Shown piece by piece: positions 42,751 through 54,796 of a stretch of 64,000 bases of DNA. This stretch comes from Alopecurus myosuroides. Its lineage: Eukaryota > Streptophyta > Magnoliopsida > Poales > Poaceae. The stretch spans positions 141,650,682 to 141,714,681 of the forward strand of contig CM054062.1 of assembly GCA_028641055.1 (NCBI GenBank). The letters run 5' to 3'. The first letter of the stretch is position 1. Each line of letters starts with the position of its first letter. Below the pieces are notes generated by a model. It did not search any database, was not told the DNA's origin, and saw only the letters and a program-made list of their open reading frames with translations. A program made the translations under genes and the position numbers.

Positions 42751-44134
42751 TGAAAGATCGAGAGTTTAACTATAGGGGGTGAATAGGTTACCTGCAAATT
42801 TTAACTTCTTTTTCAATTTAATAAGATAGTGCTCAAATATAGATTGTCTAGATTATGCAACTAGGTGAACAATCCTATATGTTGAGCAAGTACAACTAGC
42901 ACAAGGTTAATATATAACTAAGCTGGTAGAAATAAGTAAATGTAAGTTGAGGAATAACCGAACACAATGACGCGGAGATGTATCTCGAAGTTCACTTCCC
43001 AATGGAAGCTAATCTCCGTTGGAGCGGTGCGGTGCCACCAATGTGGAACACCGAGTAGCCCTCAAATGGCACACTGTATCTCCTTCGAGTCCTTCCACCG
43101 ATGTGGAGAGGCTCGAATCACTATGTTGCCGTTGAGGTTGACAACTAGAACCTTTACAAGGACGAGGCACACTCCACAACTTTGGAGGGTCCTCACCAAG
43201 TCCCGAGAGCCACCAAGACCCCGAGAAACAAGATCCACGAGCACAAGAGCTCCGGGGATATCAACAAGGCTCCGAGCTCCGGGGATATCAACAAGGCTCT
43301 GAGCTCCGATGAGCTAAGAGCAACAAGGTTCTTGGCTCCGATGAACTAAGAACTACAATATCTCGAAGGGATGAGTGAGGTGATTTCTGATCGGCTTAGT
43401 GGAGTTGTAAATCGGGGTGGTCTCCTCCAAATCCCAAAGTATCACGAGCTTTGGTTGGGGATTTGGGGAGATGCTTGAGCTTGAGCTTGGTCAATAAATG
43501 GTGGAGAGAGTGAGTGTGATTGACTCTTTCTAAAGGTAGAGGATGATGTCCTTTTATACCGTAGGAGAGAAAACGGTCGTTGGGGGGACCCCCACTGCAG
43601 CCCACCCGGCCTAGGGGACCGGCCAGACCGTCCAGGGAGCATCCCAGACATCGCCAAGTCCCACCCCGGCCTAGGGCCGGCTGGCAGCCGGACTGGGGCC
43701 GGTGACCCCCTTCCACCCCGGCGTGGGGCCGGCATGGGGAAGAGCGAGGCTGGGGCAGCGCCAGGGGCACCCGACCTGAGATCACGACCAGCGCGGCGTG
43801 GAGACGCGCTGGGGCCGGGGCACCGCCCGACGGCCTGGCCTGGGGCCGGCGTGGAGAGGGGGCGAGGCCGGGGCAGTGCCTGGAGCACCCGGCCTGGGAG
43901 CCCGTCCAGGCCGGCCAGGGAGGCCGGCACACCTGTTTTCTCTTCTCTCCTTCTCGTTTCTTTTCTTCCTTTTCTCCTTTCCTTTCTCCATTTTTGCTGT
44001 CAATCGTACGGATGTCCAAGGAAGTATATGATCGCATTATCCTTGATAACTATGAACATACTTAGGAAAACCATTAGATCTTCCAAATGTTGTGATTAAA
44101 CACCGAAAACAAGATTAGGAACAATGTCCTTTCA
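42751..44134 (-). repeat. E 5' LTR
   Basis: 1384 bp, minus strand TGAAAGGACA (44134) to GATCTTTCA (42751), with inverted ends TGAAAG/CTTTCA. TATA box TATAAAAG at 43558-43551. A CCGGCC-rich tract spans 43580-43930, and a 27-bp unit is repeated twice at 43249-43302. ORFs inside it on both strands are not supported. Confidence 0.9.
43249..43302. repeat. 27-bp tandem repeat in E LTR
   Basis: Two near-identical units starting 43249 and 43276 (GCTCCGGGGATATCAACAAG core). Confidence 0.85.
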
Positions 44135-46457
44135 AAAGGCCATACCTTTATACCGACTCTTGAAGAAAACTGACACCTTCGTGTGGAATCAAGAAGCTGA
44201 TCAGGCATTGGAGGCCCTGAAAAAAAACTTTCCAACGCACCTATATTGGCTGCACCTAAGAACAAAGAGCCCATGTTATTATATACTGCGGCAAACAATA
44301 GGGCGGTTGTGGTTGTGGAACGTAAACTGGAAGGAAAAGAAGGTCTTCTCCAGTGGCCGGTTTACTATGTAAGCGAGGTCCTGACAGAGTCTAAGCTGCG
44401 TTACCCACATTGGCAGAAACTGGTTTTTGGGGTATGTTCATGGCTAGTCGTAAATTGAAACATTATTTTCAGGAACATCCCATTACTATGGTCAGTTCAA
44501 CACCTTTGTCCTATATTATTCAGAACAGAGAAGCAACAAGGAGAGTTGCAAAGTGGGATATTGAGATGGGGCCGTGTCATATAAAATATGAGCCAAGGAT
44601 CGCAATAAAGTCTCAAGCCTTGATCGAGTTCATAAATTATTGGACACAATTACAGGTTCCACTAGATAAACCAGACACTAAATACTGGACTATGCATTTC
44701 GATGGGTCACAACAACTGGAAGGCTCAGGAGCTGGTGTGGTATTAACATCCCCAAGAGGTGATAAATTTCGATATGTCTTATAAATGTCATTCAAATGCA
44801 CTAATAATGCAGCAGAATATGAAGCTTTGCTTCATGGGCTTTGAATTGCGAAAGAGATGAGTATAACCCAGATTTGATGCTTGGGTGATTCAGACCTTGT
44901 TTCTCAACAAGTTACAGGAATCTCAGATTCTAAAGACCCAGTTATGGCAGCCTATAGGCGAGCAGTTACCCAGCTAGCTGGACATTTCCAAGGATATCAA
45001 GTTGATCATATTGATCGACGTCTCAACGAAGCAGCTGATGCATTGTCTCGTCTAGGTTCCTAGAAAAAACAAGTTTCACCCAACGTTTTTCTGGATGAAA
45101 TTCATAGCCCCTCAGTTAAAATTCCAACAGAGGAAGACCTGGCAAACCCAGATCCTGAGTCAGAATTGGTAGCCGCCTTGCATACAATCCCAGAGTGGAC
45201 CGAACCATATCTGGCGTATCTTACGAGGGTCGAGCTCCCGCAAAACGAGGTTATCGCTCGTCAGGTTATAAGAAGGTCAAAGCCATATACAATTATCAAT
45301 GGTGAGTTATATAAGCGAAGCGCGACTGGAATCTTTCAGAGATGCGTCTCTCTAGAAGAAGGGTGTCAGATTTTGAAGGAAACCCACTCAGGAGATTGCG
45401 GCCACCATGCAAGTTCCAGATCTTTGGTCAATAAGGCTTTCAGACATGGATTTTTCTGGTTAACTGCAAATGTTGATGCAGAACAAATAGTGAGAACATG
45501 TGAAGTATGTCAGAGATATGCAAGGCAAGATCACATGCCAGCTCAGGATCTGCGCATGATTCCCATAACTTGGCATTTTGCAGTCTGGGGGCTTGACATG
45601 GTAGGACCTTTCAAAAAGTCGTCTGATAAGAAGACTCATCTATTGGTGGTAGTTGACAAGTTTACAAAGTGGGTAGAAGCAGAGCCAATCAGTAAATATG
45701 ACGCGGTTACAACAGTCAAGTTCTTGAAAAAACCGATTTTCAGGTTTGGTTACTCACATAGCATTATAACAGACAATGGGACGAATTTGTCAGAAGGAGC
45801 AATGCAGAAGTTTTGTGAACAGAACCATATACGACTTGACCTTGCTTCAGTGGCTCATCCACAGTCTAATGGACAAGCAGAGCGAGCTAACTAGGAATTG
45901 CTAAAAGGTATCAAACCTAGACTCCAGGTCCCATTAGAAAAAAAACTGCTAGGTGTTGGGTCGAAGAGTTACCTGCTGTTTTATGGAGCATAAGAACTAT
46001 CCCAAACAGATCAACATGTTACACACTGTTTTTTCTAGTTTATGGGGCTGAGTCAGTTTTGCCAAGTGGTATTTGTCATGATTCACCAAGAGTGGCTGCT
46101 TATGTGGAAACCCAGAATGAGATATCTCGTCAAGACTCGCTTGATGGTTTGGAAGAAGCACGCGACCTCGCAGCATCCAGGTCAGCCATATATCAGCAGG
46201 ACTTGCGTCGCTATCCTAGCCGCAGGGTTAAAACTCGAAGTTTTCAGGAAGGGGACTTAGTGTTACACCTGATCCAGAAAAAGGATGGGATGCACAAGCT
46301 AAGTCCACCATGGGAAGGACCGTTTGTAGTAAGCAAGAAACTAGACAATGGGTCATATTACCTCATTGATATGTGTGATGCTGATAAATCACGAACATCT
46401 GAGGAAGAAACTGGAAGACCGTGGAACATAGCCCAGTTGAGACCATATTATACGTAG
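44135..46457 (+). pseudogene. pol: F pol: RT end, RNase H, integrase
   Basis: Collinear with B residues from KAIPLYRLL to the end (WNIAQLRPYYT). RNase H: FDGSQQ near 44700, NEAADALSRLG near 45035. Integrase: GHHASS...CEVCQRYA, DMVGPF near 45595, TDNGTN near 45772, and NGQAERAN near 45870 giving the DDE set. The C-terminal GDLVLHLI and PPWEGPF are present. Lesions: frameshifts near 44235, 44430 and 45940, and stops at 44782 (TAA), two TGA near 44842 and 44876, TAG at 45061 and TAG near 45892. Comparison with B and H shows most stops arise from CAA, CAG or CGA by C-to-T. Confidence 0.9.
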
Positions 46458-47040
46458 GATCGTTGTAATCACTATGATATATTGGCAATAAAAGACATAC
46501 TTGACAAATCCGAGTTATTGAGATTTGTTCCAGGAAATTATCATTGTTTCTAGAAGTTAAAAAATTCATATATGATTACTTGGGGGCTGATGTTAGAGCA
46601 CAGTCTATATCTCAAGAATCTGGCATGCGCCAAACTATATTGGTTATACTTGCTTGCCAGTCAGTGGTTACACGCAATTTTATGACCTAGATGTTTAAAC
46701 CTGGTTGAGTCAATCATGTTATAACCCGGCAAAACCGGGTTACTATGACCCTGAACTTGCCAGAGTTGCAAACACTAGAATAAGTATGCGAAAAACCGAC
46801 TGAGCTAGAAAGTAAAGAAAAACCAAGCCAATAAAAACTTCGAACACAAATCAAAGATGTTGCAGAAATTGATAACCCGGAATTTTTTTCATAACTTAGC
46901 AAGAAAACCGAGTTATTACAAACCAACTGTAGCATAAGTGCACATACGCACTTTCAAAAAAATAGAGTTAGAAATAAAACAGTTTATCTAGCCTATTACA
47001 AACCCATCCAAGTTGAATTATTATTGCAGGAACCAAATGT
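46458..47040 (+). other. F non-coding region after pol
   Basis: No ORF. TTGGGGGCT near 46581 occupies the place of the similar motif after pol in A and B. A short hairpin, AACCCGG/CCGGGTT, lies at about 46725-46743. Confidence 0.5.
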
Positions 47041-48173
47041 TTACTCGGCAACAGATTTTCCTTTCTGTTGAGCATCTTCTAAACCGGCGCCTGAATCCGG
47101 GTCTTGAGCATCCGGGTGATCTTCATCGTCTACTTGGACATTTTCTGCTTGTTCAAGATCAGCAGCAAAAACGTACTTCCACTCTAGCTGAGCCAAAGCA
47201 TCATTGGTATTCTCCGGTTCATATAAAGGGCATGGTGGAGCAAAAACCAAAGGAGTAACAGATTGAGGCGCACCAGATGAAGAGGCTACAGAAAGCCGGC
47301 TCTTCTGCGGAGCTTGGCGGATGTCAGCTACAACTTGAGGAGAAAAGGACATTCTGTGCTCACCCGAGGAAGTGTAACCCGGACAAAGTTCCTTCAGCTT
47401 CACCTTTTCCACAATGGTGCAAGCCTGAAATCGGAACTCCTTTTCGATCTTGGCAAAGTCCTTCCTCTCATACTTGGTCCTGTCTGCCCGATACTCTGGG
47501 AAACCTTTCACAAGGAGATCTGGATTCAATTCCTGGTGATACGCTTTCGCCAGGGACATGACCTTGATGGATCCACGACGGTAGGATGAAATTTGGTGTT
47601 CCTCTATCCACTTTGGATCTTGAGTTAGTTCCACAAGCATCTCATGGAGTCTATTGGGGGCATTATCGACGGCCTTAATGCATTCTCCTCCTCCAACATA
47701 CAGCTACCGGATAAGGTGAATGGAGCCTTGAATTTCAGGTCAGGAAGCTGGAGGTTATTGCCATGCATTATGCCTGCCAATTACAAGCACATTTTGTTCA
47801 GAAACAAGATAATTATAACAAGGAAAAGGAGATCATGAACCGGAATAGCAGGGCATAAATGTGATGCATATGGAGCAAACTTACCAAACACGCTGCAAGT
47901 GATTTCTCCTAGCAGGTCCTTCACCTTTGTAAAGTTACTCCGTGTTTCATCTAACTCCTTCTCAACACTCTCTGCTCTTGCAATAAGAGCCTTTTCCCGG
48001 TTCTCAAAGTACTGCTGAAGAACAGACCATGTTTTGGCCGCCTCAGTAACTTGATTCTCCAGCTCTTGCTGCCGGGTTCTGGCTTCTTCAGTTTTCTGGG
48101 CCTCTCGTGCTAGCAGACTCTTCAAATTCGAAATCTCCTTTTGCGAGGAGGATTCAAGACTCTGCACGATCAT
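47041..48173 (-). pseudogene. F antisense gene, last two exons
   Basis: Minus strand, opposite to pol. 48173 to about 47885 is a coiled-coil exon (KSLLAREAQKTEEARTRQQ) ending at TTTG|GTAAGT. The next exon starts near 47771 and runs to the stop at 47041, with a one-base shift near 47650. It aligns with exon 6 of A and B over a SLAKAYHQELNPDLLVKGFPEY-like block (LAKAYF in B). It then has a variable Pro/Ala/Asp-rich tail. The upstream exons are lost beyond G. Its presence in a third, more distant element shows the gene is a stable part of this lineage. Confidence 0.7.
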
Positions 48174-48312
48174 CGAAATAGAAAGTTATCATCAGATTCC
48201 AATTATAACTAGAGGAAATCCCGTGTTCTAACAACATAACCCGGAAAATTAAGAGCCTGCAAAAACTTCTAGCCTATTCCAGGTAATATTTTCAAGTCCC
48301 AAGTAGCTGCAG

Positions 48313-51300
48313 TGTAACACCCGGGGTTTCCCACTTAGAACTTGCTTGTTTTTCTTTTTTGTGCATCTCATGTCATCTTGCATCATTAGTCATCCCACTA
48401 AATTTAAGTCCACAAAAAAAAAACTTTTGCTTCGTGTATCTCTCAAGTCTGCAAAAATTATAAATTGTTTTGAACCTTCAAAGTATCTAAAGTCATTCTC
48501 TTGTTTTTCTGAAAATAACAACACAAAGAAAAAAAAATGTTTGGCTGGGTGGCAGCCAATCGGCCAGGCCCTAGTGGCCCAACCGAAGGCCACCAACCGA
48601 ACCTAGACCTAACCCTAGACCCAACCACAACTCATGCAGCACACAACACACGCACTCACACACCCGACCCGTCACATCCCAATTTTGGAATACCTGTTAA
48701 CACAGTTGTTTTGCTAATTGCTTGACTAATAAACCTTGGTTGTGTTTGTTTGTGTTTGTTTAAGTGCAACTAAATAAACTTAAAAGGATAGCAAAGCAGT
48801 GAACTAAAAATATTCAACATATTGTTCCAGGGATAAAAATATTCAACATATTGTTCCAATGACTTTGGCAATATTTTATAAAGTAAATATTGATCAAAGA
48901 GTTTTCCAAAACTATCTTATGAGTCCCATACATGTTGAATATTATTCCAAGTTCTAAATTTAAGAAAGAAGAAACACTTAATAAATTTCCCTAAAAGATT
49001 ATCAGAAAAAGAGGCATTCTTAAATGCTTCACCAAAATATTATCAAATGTTTTTCCAACCTTGCAAGATTAAAAACAAAGGTATTGGAGAGCATTGACTT
49101 GCTATCTCTAGTCACATAAATATTTTGGCAAAGCATTGTTAAAGAAAAGCCAAGTGCCTTATTAAATAGAAATTCCAATATTTCCAGAAACAGAAAACTA
49201 AAACAAGTTACTATTGGAAACTTTCTTAAAATGATTTGAAATTCATACCATTGCTTACTTATATCAAATAAGGAACACACACAAGAGGAGACCAAAAATT
49301 GAATCAATTAAAGACCTGAAAACATGATTTTTCTCCACGGCAACAATTGGGATTTTGAACAAGTTTGTTCTACAAACTTTTTCCAAATGCCATGAAATAA
49401 ACACCACATGCTCTATATCATAAATAAGGATGAAAACCAAAAGGGCACAAGTTTTTGAATAATTTAAGTGGCCAAAAACCCCTGTTTTCTTGACAGCACC
49501 TTTTTGAAATTTGAACAAGTTTGTTCTATGAAGTAACTCAAAATGACTTGAATTTTCTACCACATAAGGAATACATCAAATAAGGAATGTGTGCCAAAAA
49601 TTATCATTTTTGGAAGCCCCTAAGTAGTCTAATAAATTCAATGTCCATTTATGTAAGAATTCAAATTTGAACAACTTTGAATTATCAAGTTTAGGCAAAT
49701 GATCCAATTTTCACATATGTTGTACATCTATACTAATAAGAATTTTGGGCAAAAGGATTTCAATTTATAACTTTGTTTGCTTAGGGAAAACATCCATTTT
49801 CAGAGAACACAGGGACCTTGTTGTAATTGCTAGGGACCAAAATGTAATCCTAGTCACTCTTGTCCTTCTTCTTCCTGTAGCAAGCAGTAGAGGGCATGGC
49901 TGCCCATGCCCCTTTGCTTCGAATGGAAGCTTGGCTAGCTGATAAAAACCCCATGTGCACCTCTGTGGTCTCTACCTGCTCCCTCTCTCACCCCCTCAAG
50001 CTCCTCTCTCTCTCTCTCTAATTTTCTTGCTCAAACCCGAAACCCTAGCATATAGGCTCGCCGGCAATCGGCCGATTCCGAGCTCGCCGCCGGCAACCGT
50101 GTGCACCATTCGCTCCGCATCGTCGAGTTGGTCCTCTCCGCCAAAAGAATCGAGCCGAAGCGCACCGAGGAGGCCGCGCCGTCCAGTTTCCTCTTCGGCC
50201 GACGGAGCTCCGGCGAGGGTTTCCTCCGCCCACGAGCTTCCTCCTCCTCCTCCGGGCTTCTCCTCGAGTCCATGGTGAGCATGTGGTCCTCCCCGACCGT
50301 TTTCCCCTCTCCCTCTCGCGCTAGAACGCCGCCGGTCGTGGCCGCTGTCCGGCCGCCGCCGCGCAACCGTCGCGGCCGCCCTACGCTTGCTCCCTGGAAA
50401 CGAAACATCCCCTAGATGAATCCCCTCGTCGTAAGCATCTCGTGGGTGTTTTTATTTCGCGAAAATTTGGTCGATTTCACTCGGTTTCGAGCTCGCCGAG
50501 GCGTCTCCCGCCGGCGATGACGCAGTGGTGACGCAGCGCTCGCGTCAGCGCGCTGACCCCGCGCGGGAGGAGTCAAACTGGCCAGTGGGGCCGGATCTGC
50601 CCGCGTGGCCGCCCGCGTGGCCGTCTGGCCCGCGAGTCAGCGGCTGCGGCTAGGTTTCCCCACGGTGCAGTTGGATCTGGCCGGCCCAAACAGTGGATCT
50701 AGCCCAACAAGTTTCTTTTCCTTTTATTTTTTTACAGAAACTTGCATGTTTACTTTTGGGCATAAAAACCTATCTATAGGATGAATTTGACCAAACTAAA
50801 ATTCACAGATGTAAAGAAACTAAATCTAAACCACCTCCATTTTGTAGATCTACATTTGGATGAATAGATTAGAAATTAAAAATGATTTGGCAACAGGTAC
50901 CAGAAACACCAAAATGAGCACCATTTTTATTTTACAACTCAGAATGAAGTGAGGCAAATTGCATTGGGAAGCCCTTGAAATTTCCTAACAGGAGCAGTTA
51001 ACCTTGCTTCCAAATTCCAAGTATTTTCGAAAGGGAATGCAATTTGGTAAAACACCAGAGAGCACTTTGGTGATTTTTATAAATTAATTAAAGATGAATT
51101 TTGATGCAAACCAAATTGGATGGTCTTGTATATGTTTAGGAATACCTAAACCTAGAAGGGTTTAATTTTTAGAGCATCCTATAAAATTTGGTGGACAGAT
51201 CTTTGTTTCACCTGTTTCTGCCATTTTGGCATTTTAGCTATTTAAATTGTTTGAATATATTTTTGTGTTGAAATGTTGTTTTCTAGCATGTATAAGTTGT

Positions 51301-54300
51301 GTGAACTTGTTTTCTAAGTGTTACTTAGCTATTTTAGCATGTTAGATTGTGTGTACTTGAGTTGAGAAGAAATATGATTTATGGGAATAGAATATGTTTT
51401 ACCTCTAGTTATTACTTGCATAGAATTTTTGATTGATTAAATTGTGTGCAAGTGATTGAATTGTTGTGTTGAGATATTAGATCCAGTACCATGTTGGTAC
51501 ATATTTTGTGTTGTTATCACCTCTGCTAGCTTGCATTTGAGTTGATAGAGAAGCATGAGTAATTTAGTCATTACTATGAAAATGTTATGGAAAAATTCCC
51601 TCATGTGTGGAATTTTTGACATAATCATTTGTGGTTGTGTAGCCACATATTTTTGTGTTATGTTCATAGGACCAGTAGCATTTTGATGATGTTTTTATGA
51701 GTACTTGACCCCTAGATTTTTCACTTGTGTGAAAATAATAGCATGAGTAGCATTGCCTTGCTTATTTAAGCACCCTATTATTTTCTGCTAGTTTTGTTAA
51801 TGCACTAGATGCTAGTTTAGTTTTTGTTAATTTTTAGAAAGTGTGACCAGAGGCCTTGTGACCTCTTAATTCTTTGTTATGCTAGTGGAACACCCACTGG
51901 AGTCATTGCATTTTTGGTGGAAACATTATTTCCCCCACACTAGATGTGTTTCTTTTATATAGTTTCATAACTAATGAGTGACTAGTATTTTTGCTTTGGG
52001 AATTTTTGTGCTAAACAAAAATGGGTATGCTTCTGTTTGTAAGTGGTTGTAATAATGTGTGGCTTGCTAGGAAAAATCCATTCTTGGAGTGTTGATTGAT
52101 TCCTCTAGTAATGCCCTGTTTATTACTACTAGTATGTAGGAATTGCCCTGCAAATTGATGCATTGTTTTTGTTAAATGGGATATTTTTGTTATAGCAAGT
52201 ATAGATGTTTTTCACTACTGTTTTTATTAAATGGACCCTCTGGTTGTATTTCAATTACTTGATTGAAATTCATCCATTGATTCTTCATGTTTGAGTAGTA
52301 CTAGTTTCCTTAGCAGTTTTTGTAGTGAATTATTTTTCCTGCCAACTTGTGTTTGGTAGATATGTGTGTATCCTTGCATGAGGACATGTTTTCATTCCCA
52401 TTATGATAACATGGTTCCTTGTTTGCATTTTAGTACTTTACTTATTATGCTTGCTTGCATAGCAAACTTTTAGTAGAAACATGTCTATAGGAATTCCTCC
52501 TTGTTAGTCATTGTTTCTATTGTTCTCACTATGAGGATTGTGTGTTTTGTTATGAGTCTATCACCTTGTTACACTTGAGTAGGCTCACTGATTTGTAAAA
52601 GTAACTTTTGCAAATCATGTGTCTTATTTATTCTTGATGTGAATTTAGGCTTACCAGATTAGCTACCTTTTTCTTTTTGTGGTGTGGTTGATAGACCCAT
52701 TACCATGCTTATTATTGTGCATGTTTTATACACTTTTAGTAGTCTCACCCTTGTGAAACTAAGTGTATTTTGGGCTTATTAATATCTTGGTATGAGAGTG
52801 GCACACCCACTGAATCCATGATATTAAGGTTGTGAGATATGTTCCTCCAACCTTGAGCTGTCTTATTAAATGGCATTTCTGCCAAGTAGGATTGTTTGAT
52901 TGTTTGCCTCAATTAATAATTGAGTGATTTTGTTATTATTAGATTTCCTTGCTGTATGTATTTTTATGTATGGTTGCTTGCCTTGATTGGTTCTGAATGT
53001 GTGTCCTTTATTCCTTTTACGACGTTAGAAAACGAAGAGGAAGGAAGTGTCGTGAAGATCTGTTTCAAGTTCCAGTCACTCCAAAACCAGGGACACACGG
53101 AGATACCAGGCAAGCCATCCTGATGCTTGCTGATACAATACTTATCATTATCTATCATGCATGTTTTACCTCTGAAGTTTTACAAAAACTTGATTATCAA
53201 AACTATTTTTGATGTGGAATTTACTACTATACTATATTATAGGTTACTATCATGCCAGTAGTTAAACTTGGTAATACCAAGCCCATAAGCCACCACATGG
53301 TATTTATTACCATCAAATATACTAGTCCCTAAGTGGACACCCTAAAATTGTGAATCTACAAAACAAAGCCTTTACGGAAAAACCCGGAGAAAAGGCGGAT
53401 CCTTGTTCTCCGGAGGAATGTGGAAGTGGTCATTTTTGAGAAAGTGGTGTTTTCAAAAATGACACATAACCTAGTCTTCGCCGGACAACCTTTACTGTAC
53501 TGCCACCCTACCCCAACATGGGCAAGGGGCTTAACTTGAAGTTTGTTCTTATTAGTGTGTGATATCTCACTTGCTATAAGGGGCGTCGTACCCTCGAACC
53601 GAATGTCGTCAGTGGAGACATATAAAGTGTGGGATTAATTTTCCCTCCGGATGCAGCAGTTGAGGCATCCTGGCTTAGCGGGGATTAGCTCGGTGCCGGG
53701 GATGTGGTAAAACTCAACTGAGAGATAGGCATATTCTAGCTTGAACATAGTGGATGGTTATGATCAGATACCTGATGTTTACATACTGTTGTTACAGTCC
53801 GTGGTGTTTCACGGGAGGTGTACTGGATCTGGTGGATGTGTACACCTCTGCAGAGTATAACTTTTTCGAAGAAGCCGCGTCCTCGGATATGGACAGTTGA
53901 ATGGCCATGTAGCTAGCATTGTGTCAATGTTTTCAAAAAGGAAGTTTTTGAAAAGGGAATTTTGGAAAGGAAGTGTTGAACTTGTGAAGTTCGGAAAGGA
54001 AGGAAAACGTATACCGTGGAGGTATCGTCGATGATGAAAAGCCAGATGATGTGATACAAAACAAAATGTTTTGCAAAGAAAACCTTTTCTACTCTAAGCA
54101 AGAATTCTGGAAACTGATTCCAAGAAGTTTTGCAAAGAGAAAATATTCTTTAACAAAACTTTACAAAACCTCTTGTACATGTGATATCTACAAGAGAAAT
54201 AAAACTATATATTATTTTTCTTCTAAAGTATCTTCTTCAACGAAGATACAGATAAACCTGACTGCAACTGTGGTGTCATCATATATGAACACCATTGATA

Positions 54301-54779
54301 GTGAACCATATTTATAGCCTACCTATTCCACCATATAAGCATATTTGCATGTTTAGTAAGTGACATGATGGATGTCTTGCTGAGTACATTCAAATGTACT
54401 CATTATGGTTTCGCCCCTGGTATCTACTTGCCAGACTTTGAGAAGGAGCCTCCGAAGGAGATCTATGAAGAGAAGTACGGAGTTGACGGCTTTGCGAACT
54501 AGGATCGTCTCCGGGTCAGCAGCCTGTAGGTTAAGGCGTGACTTGGGCTCAACTACGTTGTGTTTTATTTGTCTTCCGCTATGTTGGTTAAGTTGCGTGC
54601 CCTTTGTGGCAGTTGCGTTAAACTTGATCATGTGATCCTTTTGTAATACCTTTATGTATTCGTGTAATGGATGATGTATTTCTGTGTGCCAACTGTGTAT
54701 GTTGTTCACGACTGATCTTTCTGGGATCGTGAATGTATGCATACGTAGGGTTTCAGACTGCCGGTCTGGGGTCCTTACA
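48313..54779 (+). repeat. G: putative 6.5-kb LTR (chromovirus-like)
   Basis: Starts TGTAACACCCGGGG and ends GGTCCTTACA (TGTAA/TTACA ends), followed after GAGT by an initiator-tRNA-Met primer site. It has no coding gene. It contains a TATA-like GATAAAAAC near 49940, a CT microsatellite near 50000, a GC-rich leader-like segment 50040-50650, a long AT-rich stretch to 53000, and a segment near 53030-53920 that resembles LTRs of Tekay-type grass elements (from memory). A 29-bp tandem repeat is at 48805-48858. Candidate target duplication on the left is TGCAG. The other LTR is outside the window, so the left border is inferred. Confidence 0.6.
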
Positions 54780-54783
54780 GAGT

Positions 54784-54796
54784 TGGTATCAGAGCC
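54784..54796 (+). other. G primer-binding site, initiator tRNA-Met type
   Basis: TGGTATCAGAGCC, four bases after the LTR end. Confidence 0.85.

Larger units (their letters stand above)
6055..44134 (-). mobile_element. Element E: SIRE/Maximus-like Ty1/copia element, interrupted by A and B
   Basis: Minus-strand copia element in three blocks: 35262-44134 (5' LTR, primer site, gag, protease, integrase, RT, RNase H and the start of an extra ORF), 15166-16207 (middle of the extra ORF) and 6055-7029 (end of that ORF, 3' UTR, polypurine tracts, first 17 bp of the 3' LTR). Removing A and B with one copy of each target duplication restores contiguity; the reading frame is continuous across the B site. 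The domain order INT-RT-RH marks it as copia. The coiled-coil-rich gag and the extra ORF after pol point to the SIRE/Maximus lineage. It is heavily mutated. E is inserted in F pol with AAGGC (44135-44139) as the presumed target duplication. Confidence 0.88.
44135..48312 (+). mobile_element. Element F: old Tat-type Ty3/gypsy element, right half
   Basis: Begins in mid-pol at the E insertion point (KAIPLYRLL) and ends at the G insertion point. Contains decayed RNase H and integrase, a non-coding stretch, and remnants of the antisense gene in reverse orientation. Its gag, protease, most of RT and both LTRs lie outside the window. Multiple stops and frameshifts show it is older than E and G. Confidence 0.85.

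Noticed and set aside
43396..44099. ORFs of 70-213 codons in the E LTR
   Set aside because: Inside an LTR, GC-rich in all frames, no homology recognised.
49955..50415. Possible host gene start (CT-rich leader, GC-rich ORFs) in G
   Set aside because: Lies within a segment bounded by LTR-type ends and a primer site; grass chromovirus LTRs have such leaders; no conserved protein seen.
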